Source: Pseudoalteromonas sp. T1lg88 (GTDB taxonomy: Bacteria > Pseudomonadota > Gammaproteobacteria > Enterobacterales > Alteromonadaceae). Taken from it: a stretch of DNA of 64,000 nucleotides. The first letter of the stretch is position 1, and each line of letters starts with the position of its first letter. Below the pieces are notes generated by a model. The model saw only the letters and a list, made by a program, of their open reading frames with translations. It was not told the DNA's origin and did no database searches. This document shows, in pieces, positions 50,058-59,191 of this stretch. Both the position numbers and the translations under genes were made by a program. The DNA is taken from the NCBI RefSeq assembly GCF_002964765.1, contig NZ_PQCF01000032.1:124001-188000 (forward strand), written 5' to 3'.

Positions 50058-52658
50058 TTAGTTAAAGCGCCATGTCAGGTTGGTGTAGATATAACGACCA
50101 CGGGGGTTGTGTACCGATGATACATAACCGTAAAGGTCGGAATCGCCATCACCAATAGCGAACGGTGGCTCTTCGTCGAAGACGTTGTTCATGCCCACAG
50201 AGATACGAATATCGTCATTGAAGTTATAAGCACCTTGAATATCTACCAGGGTGTGCGAGTCAACGTCACGTGATTTCTGGGTGTCAAAATCAAGGGCACC
50301 GTCGAAATCGATATCAGGAGTATCTTCAAACGAGCCGACGTAACTGATGTTCATGTTGACATTGAAGTCCTGGAACTCCCAGTTGGTGGCGAATAAACCA
50401 CGGTGACGCGGGTACTCGTACTCGCCAATATATTCACGGCCATCTTTGTTGAACTCGTGCATATATGACCACTCAAGGTTGAACTTGAGCAGACCCATGT
50501 CGTCCATATCCATCTTATAGTTGGTGGATATATCGATACCCGAGGCTTCTTGCGAGGAGACGTTTTCAAACGTGCTATGCACCTGTTGGATCACGCCCAG
50601 GCTTTGGCCTGCAGCAGGAGGAAGGCGAACACACACAGTGCTGTTTTGGTCGTTACAGTGAGTGTTGTAAACACTACCGAAGTCTTGCTCGTCAATCTTA
50701 TTGTCTTGCTCTATGCTCCAGATATCTACTGAAAGTCCGAACTCGTTAACAGGCGCCCAAATAGCACCTAGGTTCCAAGATTCCGACTCTTCCGCTTCCA
50801 GATCCGGGTTACCGGCAAACTCGATGTTGTAGTCAAGTAAGTCACAGTCTTGGCCCGTGGCCTGACAACGATAGGTATCAACGAAGAATTGGCTCTCTTC
50901 CGATGGACCTAAGCCAATTTGTGCCAATGATGGCGCTCGGAAACCCTGAGCCCATGAGCCACGTAAAGAGAACTCGCCGTTTGGTGCCCATTTAAAGGCG
51001 ACTTTCGGGTTAGTTGTTGAACCAAAGTCGCTGTAGTCATCGTGACGACCAGCAAGTTGTAGCTCAAGCTGATCGCTTAGCGGAATTGAGAATTCCACAT
51101 AGGCTGCCCACTGGTCGCGTTTCGCTGCTGCTGATACCGACTCGGTGCCGAAGATCAAGCCGCGCTGGAATTGATCATCCGGTACGTCGCTGACGTCTTC
51201 TTCACGGTACTCAAGGCCTGCCGCCATCATTACCGTCTGCTCGTTAAACTCAAAGGCTTCACCGCTGATGCTGGCATCGAATGAAGTCATATGCGACTCA
51301 CCGCGACGTACCAGGCTGGTGGTGATACGGTCGATAACTTCAGCTGAGTTCTGTACACCGCCGAAGGGGTTATAGTTACCGGCATCGATTTCCTGCTGTA
51401 GGAAGTCAACACGAACCCAACCCATGGAGCGATCACCGCTTTGCTCGGACTTACTGCGACCTTTTTGTGCTGCTACTTCCCAGCCCCAGTCGTTGATTTC
51501 ACCGCGCAGACCTGCAACTAGGCGCAGGGTGTCTGATTCTATATCCCAGCGGCGCGGTCCTGCATCTACGGTACGGTAACGACCGATCTCAATGTCTTGA
51601 CCAAATGGGTTATTTGGGTGGCTACCTGGAACCGTTAGGCCCGCATCTTCATCTAATGGCGTGGGTGCACCAGCGGCTTTAGAGGAGTTGTGCTGGGCGG
51701 CGATTTCCATAAAGGCAGTGATATCGTTATCGAATTTATAATCGAATTGGGCGATGGCACCCACTCGCTCGGCAGGCGGGGTAATAAAGCCATAAGGGCC
51801 GTAATCGAATAAACAGCTACCGCTGGCGGTAGCGCTGTCGGCTGGGCAATCTGGGTCAATGGTTTTCACGCCATCGACGTAGAAGTAACCCGGAAAACCG
51901 CGTGATGAGCGAAAATCCATACCACCGTAAGGTGACTGGTTGGCCGTGCCTAAGGAGCCCATTTCATCGGATTCAAGGCCGGTGTTTTTAAAGTAATCGA
52001 GAATAACCGAGGCGCTGCCTTTGGCGCTGGTGGTACCCCAGACCACACTGGCTGTGGTTTCTTCATGGTTTGGTCCCGTGGTTCCACCATAGCCGAGGTT
52101 GACCTCTATGCCTTCGATGTCCTTTTTAAGGACCACGTTGACTACGCCGGCCACCGCATCGGAACCATAAATGGCCGAGGCGCCGTCTTTTAAGATATCG
52201 ATGCGCTCGATGGCCGATACCGGGATCGAGTTGATATCAACGAAAGAGTTGGTAATGCTCTCGGCGAAGGCACTGATAGCAACGCGGCGACCATTGATCA
52301 GCACCAAGGTCGCATCTGGGCCTAGACCACGTAAGCTCACCGCGGCACCACCATTGGCGGTTGAATCCTGGTTATTGCCGCGGGTCGAGAAGGTACCATT
52401 ACCGGCAACTGGCATACGCTCTAGCAGCTGTTGCAGGTTGTCGTAACCCATATTGGCAATGTCTTCTTTGCCGATACTTTGTACCGGTGAAGGGCCTTCC
52501 ATATCGGTACGTTTAATACGTGAGCCGGTAACTTCGATGCGTTCGACTTTTTCTGTGGTTGCCTCTTCGGCTTGGGCCTGAATAGACACGGATAGCGCGC
52601 CGGTGCCTAAAGCCAAGGTGAGTGCCGTGCCAAGAGCACTGGGTGTGAACTTTCTCAT
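50058..52658 (-). CDS. TonB-dependent receptor
   Basis: An 866-residue outer-membrane receptor. A signal peptide (MRKFTPSALGTALTLALGTG onward, ending IQAQA) precedes the TonB-box/plug region VERIEVTGSRIKRTD. Plug motifs are VSLRGLGPDATLVLINGRRV and IDILKDGASAIYGSDAVAG, and the barrel ends TNLTWRFN. This is the plug type common in Alteromonadales and Caulobacterales, with ligands ranging from oligosaccharides to peptides. The barrel ends in Asn rather than the usual Phe, a small oddity. The ATG at 52658 is chosen because of AAGGAT about 8 bases upstream and a proper signal peptide; an upstream in-frame start at 52703 would add 15 residues. Confidence 0.9.
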   Translation of the reverse strand: MRKFTPSALGTALTLALGTGALSVSIQAQAEEATTEKVERIEVTGSRIKRTDMEGPSPVQSIGKEDIANMGYDNLQQLLERMPVAGNGTFSTRGNNQDSTANGGAAVSLRGLGPDATLVLINGRRVAISAFAESITNSFVDINSIPVSAIERIDILKDGASAIYGSDAVAGVVNVVLKKDIEGIEVNLGYGGTTGPNHEETTASVVWGTTSAKGSASVILDYFKNTGLESDEMGSLGTANQSPYGGMDFRSSRGFPGYFYVDGVKTIDPDCPADSATASGSCLFDYGPYGFITPPAERVGAIAQFDYKFDNDITAFMEIAAQHNSSKAAGAPTPLDEDAGLTVPGSHPNNPFGQDIEIGRYRTVDAGPRRWDIESDTLRLVAGLRGEINDWGWEVAAQKGRSKSEQSGDRSMGWVRVDFLQQEIDAGNYNPFGGVQNSAEVIDRITTSLVRRGESHMTSFDASISGEAFEFNEQTVMMAAGLEYREEDVSDVPDDQFQRGLIFGTESVSAAAKRDQWAAYVEFSIPLSDQLELQLAGRHDDYSDFGSTTNPKVAFKWAPNGEFSLRGSWAQGFRAPSLAQIGLGPSEESQFFVDTYRCQATGQDCDLLDYNIEFAGNPDLEAEESESWNLGAIWAPVNEFGLSVDIWSIEQDNKIDEQDFGSVYNTHCNDQNSTVCVRLPPAAGQSLGVIQQVHSTFENVSSQEASGIDISTNYKMDMDDMGLLKFNLEWSYMHEFNKDGREYIGEYEYPRHRGLFATNWEFQDFNVNMNISYVGSFEDTPDIDFDGALDFDTQKSRDVDSHTLVDIQGAYNFNDDIRISVGMNNVFDEEPPFAIGDGDSDLYGYVSSVHNPRGRYIYTNLTWRFN

Positions 52659-52960
52659 CCTGAAATCCTTATTATTATCCCTGTGGGGATTTTTCATTGT
52701 CATAATTATCTACTGCTAAATATCCACGTAGGAGTGTAGTAGAAATTTAGTAGAAACATAGAATTAACATTGTTAACAAGGATAAAGCAATGCACCTTTT
52801 GGTTGAATCTGTAAAAAAGCGTGTAGATTATTTTACGATTACGGGGGAAAGGCAGAAAGGGCGGCGCTTGTGGGCGCTACAGGCGAGGGGAATGCAATAT
52901 TTTGTTACTAGGTTGTGGCTCTAGGCAATGGCTCTAGACAGGTTGGCAGGTAAGGGGCAT
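52659..52960. other. Control region upstream of the TonB receptor
   Basis: About 300 bases between smpB and the receptor, both on the minus strand. It holds the receptor promoter and leader, but I cannot support a specific promoter, RNA or ORF. There is no tmRNA gene here, although ssrA is often close to smpB. Confidence 0.35.
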
Positions 52961-52987
52961 AAAAAAAGCGAACCTGGGTTCGCTTTA
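52961..52987 (-). terminator. Rho-independent terminator of smpB
   Basis: On the minus strand AAAGCGAACC and GGTTCGCTTT form a stem followed by seven Ts. The arm overlaps the smpB stop codon. Confidence 0.8.
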
Positions 52988-53467
52988 TTTTGCCTTGTGC
53001 TTTAGGGTTCGCTCTTTTTCGCGGGCCCAGTCCTTTTCTTTGGTATCGGCACGCTTATCGTGCATCTTTTTACCCTTGGCGAGGTAAAACTCCAATTTCA
53101 CCCAGCATTTTTTCCAATACATGGCGGTGGCAATTAAAGAGTAACCTTCGCGCTCGGTGGCGCCGATCAAGCGGTCGATTTCACGCTTATTTAAAAGCAA
53201 CTTGCGATAGCGCATGGGATCGCAAATGGTATGGGTTGAGGCGCTGTTCAGGGGTTGGATTTGGCTCCCCAATAGGTAGGCTTCCCCGTTCTTTATATGA
53301 ATATAGGTTTCGGAGATATTTACCTTACCGGCGCGAATACTTTTCACTTCCCAGCCTTGAAGCTCAAGGCCGGCCTCGAATTTATCGTGTAAAAAATACT
53401 CATGACGCGCTTTTTTGTTAAGCGCGATGGTATTTGAGGTCGATTTTGCTGTTTTTTTCTTTGCCAT
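52985..53467 (-). CDS. smpB: SsrA-binding protein SmpB
   Basis: A 160-residue SmpB, the same length as in E. coli. Signatures are [38 protein letters not shown] and a basic tail ([24 protein letters not shown]). SmpB brings tmRNA to stalled ribosomes. The start is the ATG at 53467; the open frame extends far upstream but without family similarity. It is divergent from ratA, as in E. coli. tmRNA is not encoded in this window. Confidence 0.97.
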   Translation of the reverse strand: MAKKKTAKSTSNTIALNKKARHEYFLHDKFEAGLELQGWEVKSIRAGKVNISETYIHIKNGEAYLLGSQIQPLNSASTHTICDPMRYRKLLLNKREIDRLIGATEREGYSLIATAMYWKKCWVKLEFYLAKGKKMHDKRADTKEKDWAREKERTLKHKAK

Positions 53468-53630
53468 AGTGGCGCCATTATACTGATTGTATGTGTATTT
53501 ACACCAGTTTTTTATTACCTGTTTGGAGCTTGATGCGGGGTCTGATTTTAACCCTATGCAGCTGCCTTGCGAATGCCCCTTGGGGCTGGCCCTAAAGCTT
53601 GCTAGAATTGCGCTGTTGTGAGGAGAGGTT

Positions 53631-54071
53631 ATGCCACAAATAGAAAAATCAGCGCTGGTGATGTATAGCAGCAAGGAAATGTTCGACCTGGTCAATGATG
53701 TCGATGCATACCCGGAGTTTTTACCCCATTGCAGTGACGCCAAGGTGTTTGCACAGCAGCAAAATCATATGCGCGCCGGACTGGAAATATCCAAGGCCGG
53801 ACTAAAAAAGTGGTTTACCACCGAAAACACGCTTGATGCCGAGCAGCACACCATAGCCCTGGCTTTGGTGGATGGCCCCTTTAAGCATCTGCATGGTCAT
53901 TGGCAGTTTATGCCCCTGGATGAGCATGCCTGCAAGGTGAGCCTTAAATTGGAATTCGAGTTTGCCAGCAAGTTGGTGGAAATGGCCTTTGGTCGCGTCT
54001 TTAATGAGGTCGCGAAAAACATGGTGCAGGCTTTTACCCAGCGCGCCAAAGTGGTGTACGGAGAGCGTTAA
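53631..54071 (+). CDS. ratA: RatA/PasT, START-like (COQ10-type) protein
   Basis: A 146-residue START/polyketide-cyclase-like protein: [20 protein letters not shown] and [13 protein letters not shown] at the N-terminus and [16 protein letters not shown] near the end. E. coli RatA was described as blocking ribosome subunit joining, and COQ10 homologues bind ubiquinone, so the physiological role is debated. It is paired with rnfH through a one-base overlap (TAATG) and follows a GAGGTT ribosome site. Confidence 0.9.
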   Translation: MPQIEKSALVMYSSKEMFDLVNDVDAYPEFLPHCSDAKVFAQQQNHMRAGLEISKAGLKKWFTTENTLDAEQHTIALALVDGPFKHLHGHWQFMPLDEHACKVSLKLEFEFASKLVEMAFGRVFNEVAKNMVQAFTQRAKVVYGER

Positions 54072-54403
54072 TGATAGAAGTTGAAGTGGTCTTTGCCTTG
54101 CCCGATAAAGCAACCGTGCTCAGTGTTGAAGTGCCCAAGGGCAGCACAGCTGAAGAAGCGGTATTGAAATCGGGAATAGTGGAAAAGTGCCCGGAAATTG
54201 ATATGAAAAACCTGACCCTGGGTATTTGGAACCGCACCTGCAAGCTGGATACCGAGCTTAAAGCCGGTGACAGGGTAGAGATTTACCGTCCGCTTATTGC
54301 CGATCCTAAAGAAGCGCGCCGTAAACGCGCGGAAAAAGCTAAAGAAGAAGGACGAGCCAATAAAATCACTGGCGCCAAGGTGAAAAGCGATGACCAAGGT
54401 TAA
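54071..54403 (+). CDS. rnfH: RnfH family ubiquitin-like protein (RatB/PasI)
   Basis: A 110-residue protein with a beta-grasp fold: [20 protein letters not shown] and DRVEIYRPLIADPKEARRKR, the latter the most conserved stretch of RnfH/UPF0125. It is the partner of ratA, proposed in some bacteria to act as an antitoxin. Its ATG overlaps the ratA stop. The C-terminus is a Lys/Glu-rich helix followed by a basic tail. Confidence 0.88.
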   Translation: MIEVEVVFALPDKATVLSVEVPKGSTAEEAVLKSGIVEKCPEIDMKNLTLGIWNRTCKLDTELKAGDRVEIYRPLIADPKEARRKRAEKAKEEGRANKITGAKVKSDDQG

Positions 54404-54428
54404 AGGGTTAAAATAATAGCTTGAGTAT

Positions 54429-54457
54429 AAAAAAACGCAGCCTGGGCTGCGTTTTTT
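54429..54457. terminator. Bidirectional terminator between rnfH and bamE
   Basis: AACGCAGCC and GGCTGCGTT pair around a very short loop, with A and T runs extending the stem on both sides. It serves convergent ratA-rnfH and bamE. Confidence 0.85.
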
Positions 54458-54468
54458 ACATCAGTTCG

Positions 54469-54831
54469 CTATTGTTCAAGCGGAGTATTAAAGTCTTCTG
54501 GTTGCTCGTAATCTTCCGAGCTGATGCTCACCAGGCGCTCGTTGGCAAATTGCAGCTTCAGCTGTTTGCGTTGTTCGGACTGGCGGTCAAGGTTGAAAAC
54601 ATAAAGGTAATACCAGGTATCCTTGTCGAAAGCATCCTGTGCAACAGGCTTACCAAGCACGTAAAGTACTTGCTCGCGGGTCATATCAACACGTAATTTA
54701 TCAACGTCGGATTGTTCTAGAAAGTTTCCCTGGGGAATATTGATGCGGTAGACCCAACTAGAGCATGCACTTAAACTACTGCATACAATAACGATGGCTG
54801 CTACCAGCGAAAACTGTTTAAACCACTGCAT
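54469..54831 (-). CDS. bamE: Outer membrane protein assembly factor BamE
   Basis: A 120-residue lipoprotein with lipobox SLSAC at about residues 19-23. The SmpA/OmlA domain shows YRINIPQGNFLEQSDVDKL, VDMTREQVLYVLGKPVAQD and TWYYLYVF. BamE stabilises the BamA-BamD complex. Convergent with ratA-rnfH as in E. coli, though the next gene is not recN or fur as often seen. Confidence 0.95.
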   Translation of the reverse strand: MQWFKQFSLVAAIVIVCSSLSACSSWVYRINIPQGNFLEQSDVDKLRVDMTREQVLYVLGKPVAQDAFDKDTWYYLYVFNLDRQSEQRKQLKLQFANERLVSISSEDYEQPEDFNTPLEQ

Positions 54832-54910
54832 GTTCGATTATCAGTCCTTATTTATTGTTGTTAGCATGATACCCATTCGACACCGAAGGTAAAGCGCGAA
54901 ATCATAAATC

Positions 54911-55069
54911 ATACCAATTCTGTTAAGTATGTGATCAGATATAGCGCTGGATAAATGTTGTGATAACAAGGCAGAATTTTTCTTATGTTATTCTACATCG
55001 AAAAATTTCAACACAGTTAGCACGATATTTAGCCCGCTAGAGTGATTAGCTATTTAAGTGAATTGGTAT
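54911..55069. mobile_element. 159-base miniature inverted-repeat element (MITE-like)
   Basis: Terminal inverted repeats ATACCAATTC and GAATTGGTAT are perfect for 10 bases and continue imperfectly. Almost the entire element is an imperfect palindrome. The left arm reaches GAATTTTTC (54974-54982) and the right arm starts GAAAAATTTC (55000-55009), leaving a 17-base loop. It contains no ORF. No clear target duplication is seen. It ends 27 bases before the ATG of the GIY-YIG gene. A collapsed copy lies at 48394. Confidence 0.75.
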
Positions 55070-55096
55070 AAGACCCTAACCGAGGTAATTAGTTTA

Positions 55097-55396
55097 ATGA
55101 GTTTAGATAAATCCGAGTTGTGGTGGCTGTATATTGTGCAAACAAAATACGGTCATTGGTATACCGGAGTCAGTAATAATGTCGTTAAACGCCTGCAGGC
55201 CCATGAGCAGGGCAAGGGGGCGAAAAACCTCAAGGGCAAGGGTCCGCTCACCTTGGTTTTCACCATGCCTGTGGGCACGCGCAGCGCTGCCTGTAAACTA
55301 GAGAACGAGGTTAAAAAGCGTAGTCGTGCCGGCAAAGAAAAGTTTATTCACGAACATGAAAATCATCGCACCGAGATCCTAGCAACTCCCCAATAA
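55097..55396 (+). CDS. GIY-YIG nuclease domain protein
   Basis: A 99-residue single-domain protein. WWLYIVQTKYGHWYTGVSNN matches the YhbQ/UPF0213 type of GIY-YIG (the tyrosines and the ...YTG.S...R pattern), followed by the Arg in VKRLQAHEQGKG and a Glu in KLENEVKKRSR. Such proteins may process nucleic acids, but their roles are little known. The start at 55097 uses GAGG upstream; the frame open further back enters the miniature element. Its last 53 bases overlap the convergent M28 peptidase gene. Confidence 0.8.
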   Translation: MSLDKSELWWLYIVQTKYGHWYTGVSNNVVKRLQAHEQGKGAKNLKGKGPLTLVFTMPVGTRSAACKLENEVKKRSRAGKEKFIHEHENHRTEILATPQ

Positions 55397-56237
55397 ACTG
55401 GGTTAATAATTGCAGTGTTTGCGCATAACGCTCGTCGTGGATCTGCGATATCGTGTCGCTTGTTTGATGATAATGGGGGTCATCTGCGGCGGTGACAAAG
55501 ATAAAGGGCAATTTTTGCCGAGCAAAAGCCCAATGATCGCTGGCCCTTAGCCAGTCGATACGCTCGCCATCAAGACGGCGATTAATGCTGCGGTTGCTTC
55601 TGGCCAATTGGGTTCTTATTGGACTGTTATCTAAATGCTTTTTCGCTATCGGGCATAATGACTCTCGGGTATAGAAAAAAAGCCGACTGTTGGCGCGCGG
55701 TAAATTAAGCATATCGAGATTAATATTAAGGCGCACCGCATCATGGTCTTTGTTTTCGACAAAGTGTTTGGCGCCATGCAGGCCATTTTCTTCGGCATCG
55801 AAGGCGGCAAAGGTGATGTGCTTACGCAGCGGATGCAACTGCTCGGCGAGATACAAGATAGCGGCGACGCCAGAGGCGTTGTCATTGGCTCCGGGGTAAT
55901 AATTATGTCCTGAGTTTCCCAAATGATCGTAATGAGCGCTGATCACCACACAATTTTGCAGGCAATCATTGCTGATAATATTACGCCCTTGACCCTGTTG
56001 AAAAAAGCCTTGCTTAAAGGCAAAGGGCTGCACCTGAGTTTGATATCCCAATTGTTGTAGCCGCCTTTGCACATAATCGCCGGCTTGGGCACCGCTATTG
56101 CTGCCCGCCTTGCGCCCGGCCAGATCTTCGCTGCTCAGGTAGGTTAAATCTCTGTGCCATTGGGGTGAACTTGTTGCCATGGCCGGGTTTGCCGCCAGCC
56201 AAATAAGCGCCGTGGCTAAAAATATGAGTGTCTTCAT
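55344..56237 (-). CDS. Secreted M28-family zinc metallopeptidase
   Basis: A 297-residue aminopeptidase-like protein with a signal peptide (ending PAMA). The dinuclear zinc site is visible in order: VVISAHYDHLG (His, Asp), GANDNASGVAAIL (bridging Asp), FDAEENGLHGA (catalytic Glu-Glu), NLDMLNL (Asp) and DPHYHQTSDT (His). It probably trims peptides in the periplasm or outside. It follows the TPR lipoprotein with a 4-base overlap (ATGA), so the two are coupled. Its 3' end overlaps the convergent GIY-YIG gene. Confidence 0.85.
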   Translation of the reverse strand: MKTLIFLATALIWLAANPAMATSSPQWHRDLTYLSSEDLAGRKAGSNSGAQAGDYVQRRLQQLGYQTQVQPFAFKQGFFQQGQGRNIISNDCLQNCVVISAHYDHLGNSGHNYYPGANDNASGVAAILYLAEQLHPLRKHITFAAFDAEENGLHGAKHFVENKDHDAVRLNINLDMLNLPRANSRLFFYTRESLCPIAKKHLDNSPIRTQLARSNRSINRRLDGERIDWLRASDHWAFARQKLPFIFVTAADDPHYHQTSDTISQIHDERYAQTLQLLTQFIGELLGSRCDDFHVRE

Positions 56238-57403
56238 CGATTGTTAGCTACTAGCTCCAAGCTTGCCAGTTTGCCGCGGTAACGCAATTTATCATAGTCA
56301 AATTGCGCCCGCTTTTGCGCCATCAGCAAGTAGCGGCGTGTGGCCTTAATATCGCCCATCAGGTAATAGGTGTGAGCCATGCCGAAGTAGCTTTCGTGAA
56401 TGCGCTCGTCCAGTTCGCGCGCCTTACGAAAGTGAGTAAGTGCCTTAGCGTACTGTTTTTGTACCAGGCTGTCGTTACCCAGGGCAATATGATAGTAGGG
56501 GTTGTTTTTGCGCATTTGCACCAGCTTATGCTCTATCTCCTCGGCTTGTTGTTCGCGCCCGGTATGACGATACAGAATCGCCAGATTTCCGAGCGCCGTG
56601 TTGTTATCCTTGTCGATATTGATGGCGTATTGATAGATGCGCTCGGCGCGCTCATAGTCATCGATTAAACGATAGAGGATGCCTAAATTACCCCAGCCGC
56701 CGGAGTAATAGGGATCCATTTGTGTGGCCGCATAGAAGTAACTGTAGGCGCGCTCATAGTCTTGATCTACCAATGCGGTGGCGCCCTTGTTGTTATAAAA
56801 CATGGCGGCGACGCGCTCTTTGGTGATGTCTGTGATTTTAAACTGGCTGCCGGATAAATCCGGGGCAAAGTCCACAGTTACCTCACGTTCGGCGTTGTAA
56901 AGTTCATAAACGTCATTACGGCGACGCGGCGTATATAAGCGCAGGTTAATATGGCCGGTGAGCAGGTTATAGCCGCGATTAAGGGCCCAGTACTCGGGTA
57001 TATGTACGCGCTGGAATTGCCCCTGAAGACCCAGGTGTTCGGCCATGCTAAAGGCCAAAATGGACAGCGACAAACAGTTGGCATTGAGTTGTTTATAGGT
57101 TTGCGCTGCGGTCAGGGTAGCACCGGATTGATAGCGCACGCTTTTGTCGCCGTTTTCCAAAATGAGCATCATTAAGCGCTTGGTGGCGCTGAGATTACCA
57201 GAACGGGTGGCAAAGACGTTATTTAACTGGGCTTTCATGGTACTGGTTAGTGCGAATATTTCCTCCAAACTTTCCACCGGTTGGGCCTGAAGCTGCGGGT
57301 GTTGCGCCAAATTAATCGGTGGTGGAGGAAGCTCTGTGACTTGTGTGCTATTGCAGCCCCATAACAGCAAAAGTGGGATAACCAGGGTAATTAAGGCGCG
57401 CAT
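56234..57403 (-). CDS. TPR lipoprotein with a transglutaminase-like N-terminal domain
   Basis: A 389-residue lipoprotein: signal peptide MRALITLVIPLLLLWGC with lipobox LLWGC. A first domain contains ANCLSLSILAFSMAEHLGL, resembling the Cys motif of bacterial transglutaminase-like (cysteine-protease-fold) proteins, followed by a His (GHINLRLY) and Asp (VTVDFAPD). The second half has at least four TPRs (SGGWGNLGILYRLIDDYERA, NTALGNLAILYRHTGREQQA and others). It may scaffold or process envelope proteins. A strong GGAGG site five bases before the ATG at 57403 fixes the start. The stop overlaps the peptidase start. Confidence 0.75.
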   Translation of the reverse strand: MRALITLVIPLLLLWGCNSTQVTELPPPPINLAQHPQLQAQPVESLEEIFALTSTMKAQLNNVFATRSGNLSATKRLMMLILENGDKSVRYQSGATLTAAQTYKQLNANCLSLSILAFSMAEHLGLQGQFQRVHIPEYWALNRGYNLLTGHINLRLYTPRRRNDVYELYNAEREVTVDFAPDLSGSQFKITDITKERVAAMFYNNKGATALVDQDYERAYSYFYAATQMDPYYSGGWGNLGILYRLIDDYERAERIYQYAINIDKDNNTALGNLAILYRHTGREQQAEEIEHKLVQMRKNNPYYHIALGNDSLVQKQYAKALTHFRKARELDERIHESYFGMAHTYYLMGDIKATRRYLLMAQKRAQFDYDKLRYRGKLASLELVANNR

Positions 57404-57541
57404 ACTAACCTCCACGGCTCAGGCGTATCTAAAACTTAGACCCCAATCCTTGGAAGAATACTCGCTTAAGTATAGTGGAGGCTGATGCTTCACCGGCAGG
57501 TGAATTGTTACAAAGCATGAATGGGTGCTTGATTCACAAAG

Positions 57542-57570
57542 AAAAAAAGCCCAAAGCATCGACTTTGGGC
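57542..57570 (-). terminator. Rho-independent terminator of ilvC
   Basis: On the minus strand GCCCAAAG and CTTTGGGC pair around a 6-base loop and are followed by a T7 run. Confidence 0.85.
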
Positions 57571-57598
57571 GCAAGGGAGTGACGGCTATTTATAGCGT

Positions 57599-59071
57599 CT
57601 ATACAATTTTTTTCATTGCCGACATATAGCTGCGCAGCTTAGTGCCGACGATTTCCACAGGGTGGTTACGCAGCGCCGCGTTCACCTGGATCAAGGCTTG
57701 GTTATCAACGCCATTGTCCGTTTGCTCCAGACCGCGGCCGATCACATCCGTGTCGATATCGCGCATAAAGTCTTGTAGCAGGGGTAAACAGGCATGGTTA
57801 TACAAGTAGCAGCCATATTCCGCGGTGTCAGAGATGGTGCGATTCATCTCATAAAGCTTTTTACGGGCTATGGTATTGGCGATAAGCGGCGTTTCATGGA
57901 GCGATTCATAATAGGCTGACTCGTCTTTAATGCCTGCTGCCGTCATGGTTTCATAGGCTAATTCAACACCGGCTTTAACCATGGCTATCATTAAGATACC
58001 GTTGTCGAAAAACTCCTGCTCGCTGATTTGTACATCGCTATTTTCTTGCTGTTCAAAGGCCGTTTCTGCCGTTTCCGCACGCCAGCTCAGTAATTTAACA
58101 TCGTTTTCGGCCCAATCCGCCATCATGCCTTTGGAAAATTCGCCGCTGATGATGTCATCCATATGCTTGTTATAAAGCGGGCGCATAATGGTTTTCAGCT
58201 CTTCGCTTAGGGCAAAGGCCTTTAATTTTGCCGGGTTGCTCAAGCGGTCAAGCATATTGGTCACGCCGCCGTGTTTAAGTGCTTCGGTGATCACTTCCCA
58301 GCCGTATTGAATTAGCTTGGCGGCGTATCCGGCGTCTATGCCTTTTTCCACCATTTTATCGAAACACAGCAGTGAGCCGGTTTGTAGCATGCCGCATAAA
58401 ATGGTTTGCTCACCCATAAGGTCCGATTTTACCTCGGCCACAAAGGATGACAGCAAAACGCCGGCACGATCGCCACCTGTGCCCGCGGCATAGGCCTTAG
58501 CCTGAGCCAGGCCCTTTCCTTGTGGATCGTTTTCCGGGTGAACGGCGATAAGCGTAGGCACCCCAAAGCCGCGCTTGTATTCTTCACGTACTTCCGACCC
58601 CGGACATTTAGGAGCCACCATGATCACAGTGATGTCATCACGGATCTGCTTGCCTTCTTCAACTATGTTAAAGCCATGAGAGTAAGCCAGGGTGGCGCCT
58701 TGCTTCATCAGTGGCATTACCGCATCAACTACGGCGCTATGCTGCTTGTCCGGAGTCAGGTTTAATACCAGATCCGCATCTGGGATAAGCTCTTCATAGG
58801 TGCCGACTACAAAGCCATTTTCGCTGGCATTAAGAAATGATTGGCGCTGCTCGCTAATGGCCGACTCACGTAGCGCATAGCTAACGTTTAGGCCCGAATC
58901 ACGCAGATTTAAACCCTGGTTGAGGCCTTGAGCACCACAGCCGACAATGACCAGTTTTTTGCCAAGTAGTACCTGGACGCCGTCGCTAAACTCGCTACGG
59001 TCCATAAATTCACATTGCCCTAATTGTGCCAACTGCTCACGCAGCGGTAGAGAGTTAAAGTAATTTGCCAT
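57599..59071 (-). CDS. ilvC: Ketol-acid reductoisomerase (NADP+), class II
   Basis: A 490-residue long-form IlvC (E. coli 491). It begins [20 protein letters not shown] and has the NADPH site [20 protein letters not shown]. Metal and substrate residues are in [19 protein letters not shown] and the duplicated C-terminal knotted domains ([20 protein letters not shown]). It converts acetolactate or acetohydroxybutyrate in valine, isoleucine and leucine synthesis. It is divergent from ilvY and has its own terminator. Confidence 0.98.
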   Translation of the reverse strand: MANYFNSLPLREQLAQLGQCEFMDRSEFSDGVQVLLGKKLVIVGCGAQGLNQGLNLRDSGLNVSYALRESAISEQRQSFLNASENGFVVGTYEELIPDADLVLNLTPDKQHSAVVDAVMPLMKQGATLAYSHGFNIVEEGKQIRDDITVIMVAPKCPGSEVREEYKRGFGVPTLIAVHPENDPQGKGLAQAKAYAAGTGGDRAGVLLSSFVAEVKSDLMGEQTILCGMLQTGSLLCFDKMVEKGIDAGYAAKLIQYGWEVITEALKHGGVTNMLDRLSNPAKLKAFALSEELKTIMRPLYNKHMDDIISGEFSKGMMADWAENDVKLLSWRAETAETAFEQQENSDVQISEQEFFDNGILMIAMVKAGVELAYETMTAAGIKDESAYYESLHETPLIANTIARKKLYEMNRTISDTAEYGCYLYNHACLPLLQDFMRDIDTDVIGRGLEQTDNGVDNQALIQVNAALRNHPVEIVGTKLRSYMSAMKKIV

Positions 59072-59122
59072 TGTCGGTCCTTAAAATAGAAGTGCTGCAA
59101 ATAGGTCTGCTATTGAATGTAG

Positions 59123-59171
59123 GCAAAATAGCGTGTTGCGTAAAATGATATATTTGCATTATTGTATTGCA
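59123..59171. promoter_or_regulatory. Candidate IlvY operators in the ilvC-ilvY gap
   Basis: Two LysR-type dyads lie in the 120-base divergent gap: GCAA-N9-TTGC at 59123-59139 and TGCA-N9-TGCA at 59155-59171, about 32 bases apart. Tandem operators are expected for IlvY. The assignment is by pattern and position only. Confidence 0.5.
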
Positions 59172-59191
59172 GATATTGAAACGAGGTGTCC

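Noticed and set aside
52704-52984. tmRNA (ssrA) gene next to smpB
   Set aside because: The gap is too short for a full tmRNA, and I could not find the tRNA-like ends or a tag-coding region.
53468-53743. Long N-terminal extension of SmpB
   Set aside because: The extension has no SmpB similarity and overlaps the divergent ratA start. The ATG at 53467 gives the standard 160 residues.
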